Assembly: GCF_000758825.1 (NCBI RefSeq)
Contig: NZ_JRMX01000001.1
Span: forward strand, 1 to 33,290
Direction: 5' to 3'
Source: Arcanobacterium sp. S3PF19
GTDB taxonomy: Bacteria > Actinomycetota > Actinomycetes > Actinomycetales > Actinomycetaceae
DNA length: 33,290 bases
The notes under the pieces: model-generated
What the model was told of the DNA's origin: nothing
The model's input: the letters and a program-made list of their open reading frames with translations, nothing else
Databases searched by the model: none
Part shown: in pieces, positions 32,746 to 33,290 of the stretch
How the letters are laid out: each line of letters starts with the position of its first letter
Numbering within the stretch: position 1 is the first letter of the stretch
Program-made: the position numbers and the translations under genes

Positions 32746-33044
32746 GCCTCAACTATTCCAAAAGAAAGCACGAAACAAAACGGGATAAACAAATCTGTGG
32801 ATTTATCAATCTGTTTTCTCTGCCGGGGAAAACATTCCCGAACGGAAGGACACGGGAGACTGCCCGGCTGCCGCAGTCCGCGCAAACATATGCAAGCGCG
32901 CAAAAGCACACCCCGCAAACCCGCATAAACAGCGCAGACACATACAAAGCACATAAAACGGGGCGCCCGGAACAGTCCCGGGCGCCCCTCTGCGGATACG
33001 GAATTATTTCCGCTTCCGAATTCAGGCAGCTTTTCCGAATCCGA
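32746..33044. other. Intergenic region, surface gene / comEA
   Basis: About 300 bases hold the upstream region of comEA and the terminator of the surface gene. Near 32782-32810 ACAGATT occurs twice on the minus strand, nine bases apart, and GATAAA/TTTATC arms overlap it, giving an AT-rich imperfect inverted repeat about 50 bases before comEA. No clear -35/-10 pair is seen. Nothing gene-like lies in the rest. Confidence 0.4.
32952..32988 (-). terminator. Terminator of the right-edge surface-protein gene
   Basis: A perfect 11-pair GC-rich stem (32960-32970 with 32978-32988) has a 7-base loop. On the minus strand it is followed by TTTTATGT. It lies 56 bases past the stop codon of the partial gene. 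Confidence 0.85.
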
Positions 33045-33290
33045 TTACTTTCCGCGACGGCGGCGGTGACGAGCCACAGTTCCCGTTCCGCCCAGTCCGA
33101 GGGCAAGAGCCGCCAGCATTGCGGGAAGCGAAGCACCGGCACCGGTCCTGCCCAGCCGGCCTGTCCTGCCGGACTTCGCAGCCGGTGCAAAGGAATGCTT
33201 CCCGCGCCCGGAATCGCCCGCGACGGCGGGTACCCTCACCGTCTTATACTTATCCAACGCAGCCTTCGCCCGCTTCAGCCGCGCCAACGC
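33045..33290 (-). CDS. Partial cell-wall surface protein, LGRTG motif
   Basis: Only the last 81 codons are in the window; the frame is still open at the edge, so the gene starts to the right. The visible part begins with a helical basic segment (ARLKRAKAALDKYKTV), a Gly/Ser/Lys-rich stretch, then SGRTGRLGRTGAG, a hydrophobic span (ASLPAMLAALALGLGGTGTV) and a RHRRRRGK tail. This is the layout of a sortase substrate, but the expected LPxTG reads LGRTG (codon GGC where proline is expected). The helical segment resembles the coiled-coil repeats of the other surface protein of this window. Function unknown beyond likely wall anchoring. Confidence 0.7.
   Translation of the reverse strand, partial: ALARLKRAKAALDKYKTVRVPAVAGDSGRGKHSFAPAAKSGRTGRLGRTGAGASLPAMLAALALGLGGTGTVARHRRRRGK

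Overview
The window looks like housekeeping chromosome from a moderately GC-rich actinobacterium, most likely in or near Actinomycetaceae. This rests on gene order (infC-rpmI-rplT-SpoU methyltransferase-pheST-argR-tyrS on one side; comEA-comEC-holA | rpsT | lepA-hemW-hrcA-dnaJ-rsmE-phoH-ybeY-CNNM-era-recO-uppS on the other), on HrcA/CIRCE control, and on sortase-type surface proteins. The genus call is inference. No rRNA, tRNA, insertion sequence, CRISPR array or prophage gene is visible.

Layout, left to right. Positions 1-349 hold the tyrS terminator and two good sigma70-type promoters that fire leftward out of the window. Positions 350-9911 form a leftward translation block: an unknown protein overlapping an SseB-family protein, then infC-rpmI-rplT (closed by a terminator), a SpoU-class rRNA methyltransferase, pheS-pheT, a lone argR and tyrS. 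Positions 10060-18291 are a tight leftward operon headed by hrcA under a CIRCE operator, then dnaJ, rsmE, phoH, ybeY, a CNNM/CorC-type CBS protein, era, recO and uppS, with overlaps or very short gaps. Positions 18441-23059 are another leftward operon: lepA, trmB, hemW and an unknown membrane-anchored protein. From a 300-base divergent region rpsT is read rightward and ends at a strong terminator.

Positions 23857-29155 interrupt the usual rpsT/holA neighbourhood with a 637-residue LPQTG-anchored coiled-coil surface protein (rightward) and the transhydrogenase genes pntA-pntB (leftward). Between these convergent units are two strong terminators and an unexplained perfect inverted repeat. Positions 29253-32745 are the leftward comEA-comEC-holA cluster. 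The right edge holds the 3' end of a second surface-protein gene with an atypical LGRTG sorting motif and its terminator.

Most genes serve translation (tyrS, pheST, infC, L20, L35, S20, lepA, era, ybeY, rsmE, trmB, SpoU methylase), protein folding (hrcA, dnaJ), DNA repair, uptake and replication (recO, comEA, comEC, holA) and envelope precursor synthesis (uppS). I see no clear new multi-gene system. The best candidates for a second look are the overlapping unknown/SseB pair, the surface-protein/pntAB insertion with its palindromes, the solitary argR, the non-AUG infC start, and the LGRTG surface protein.
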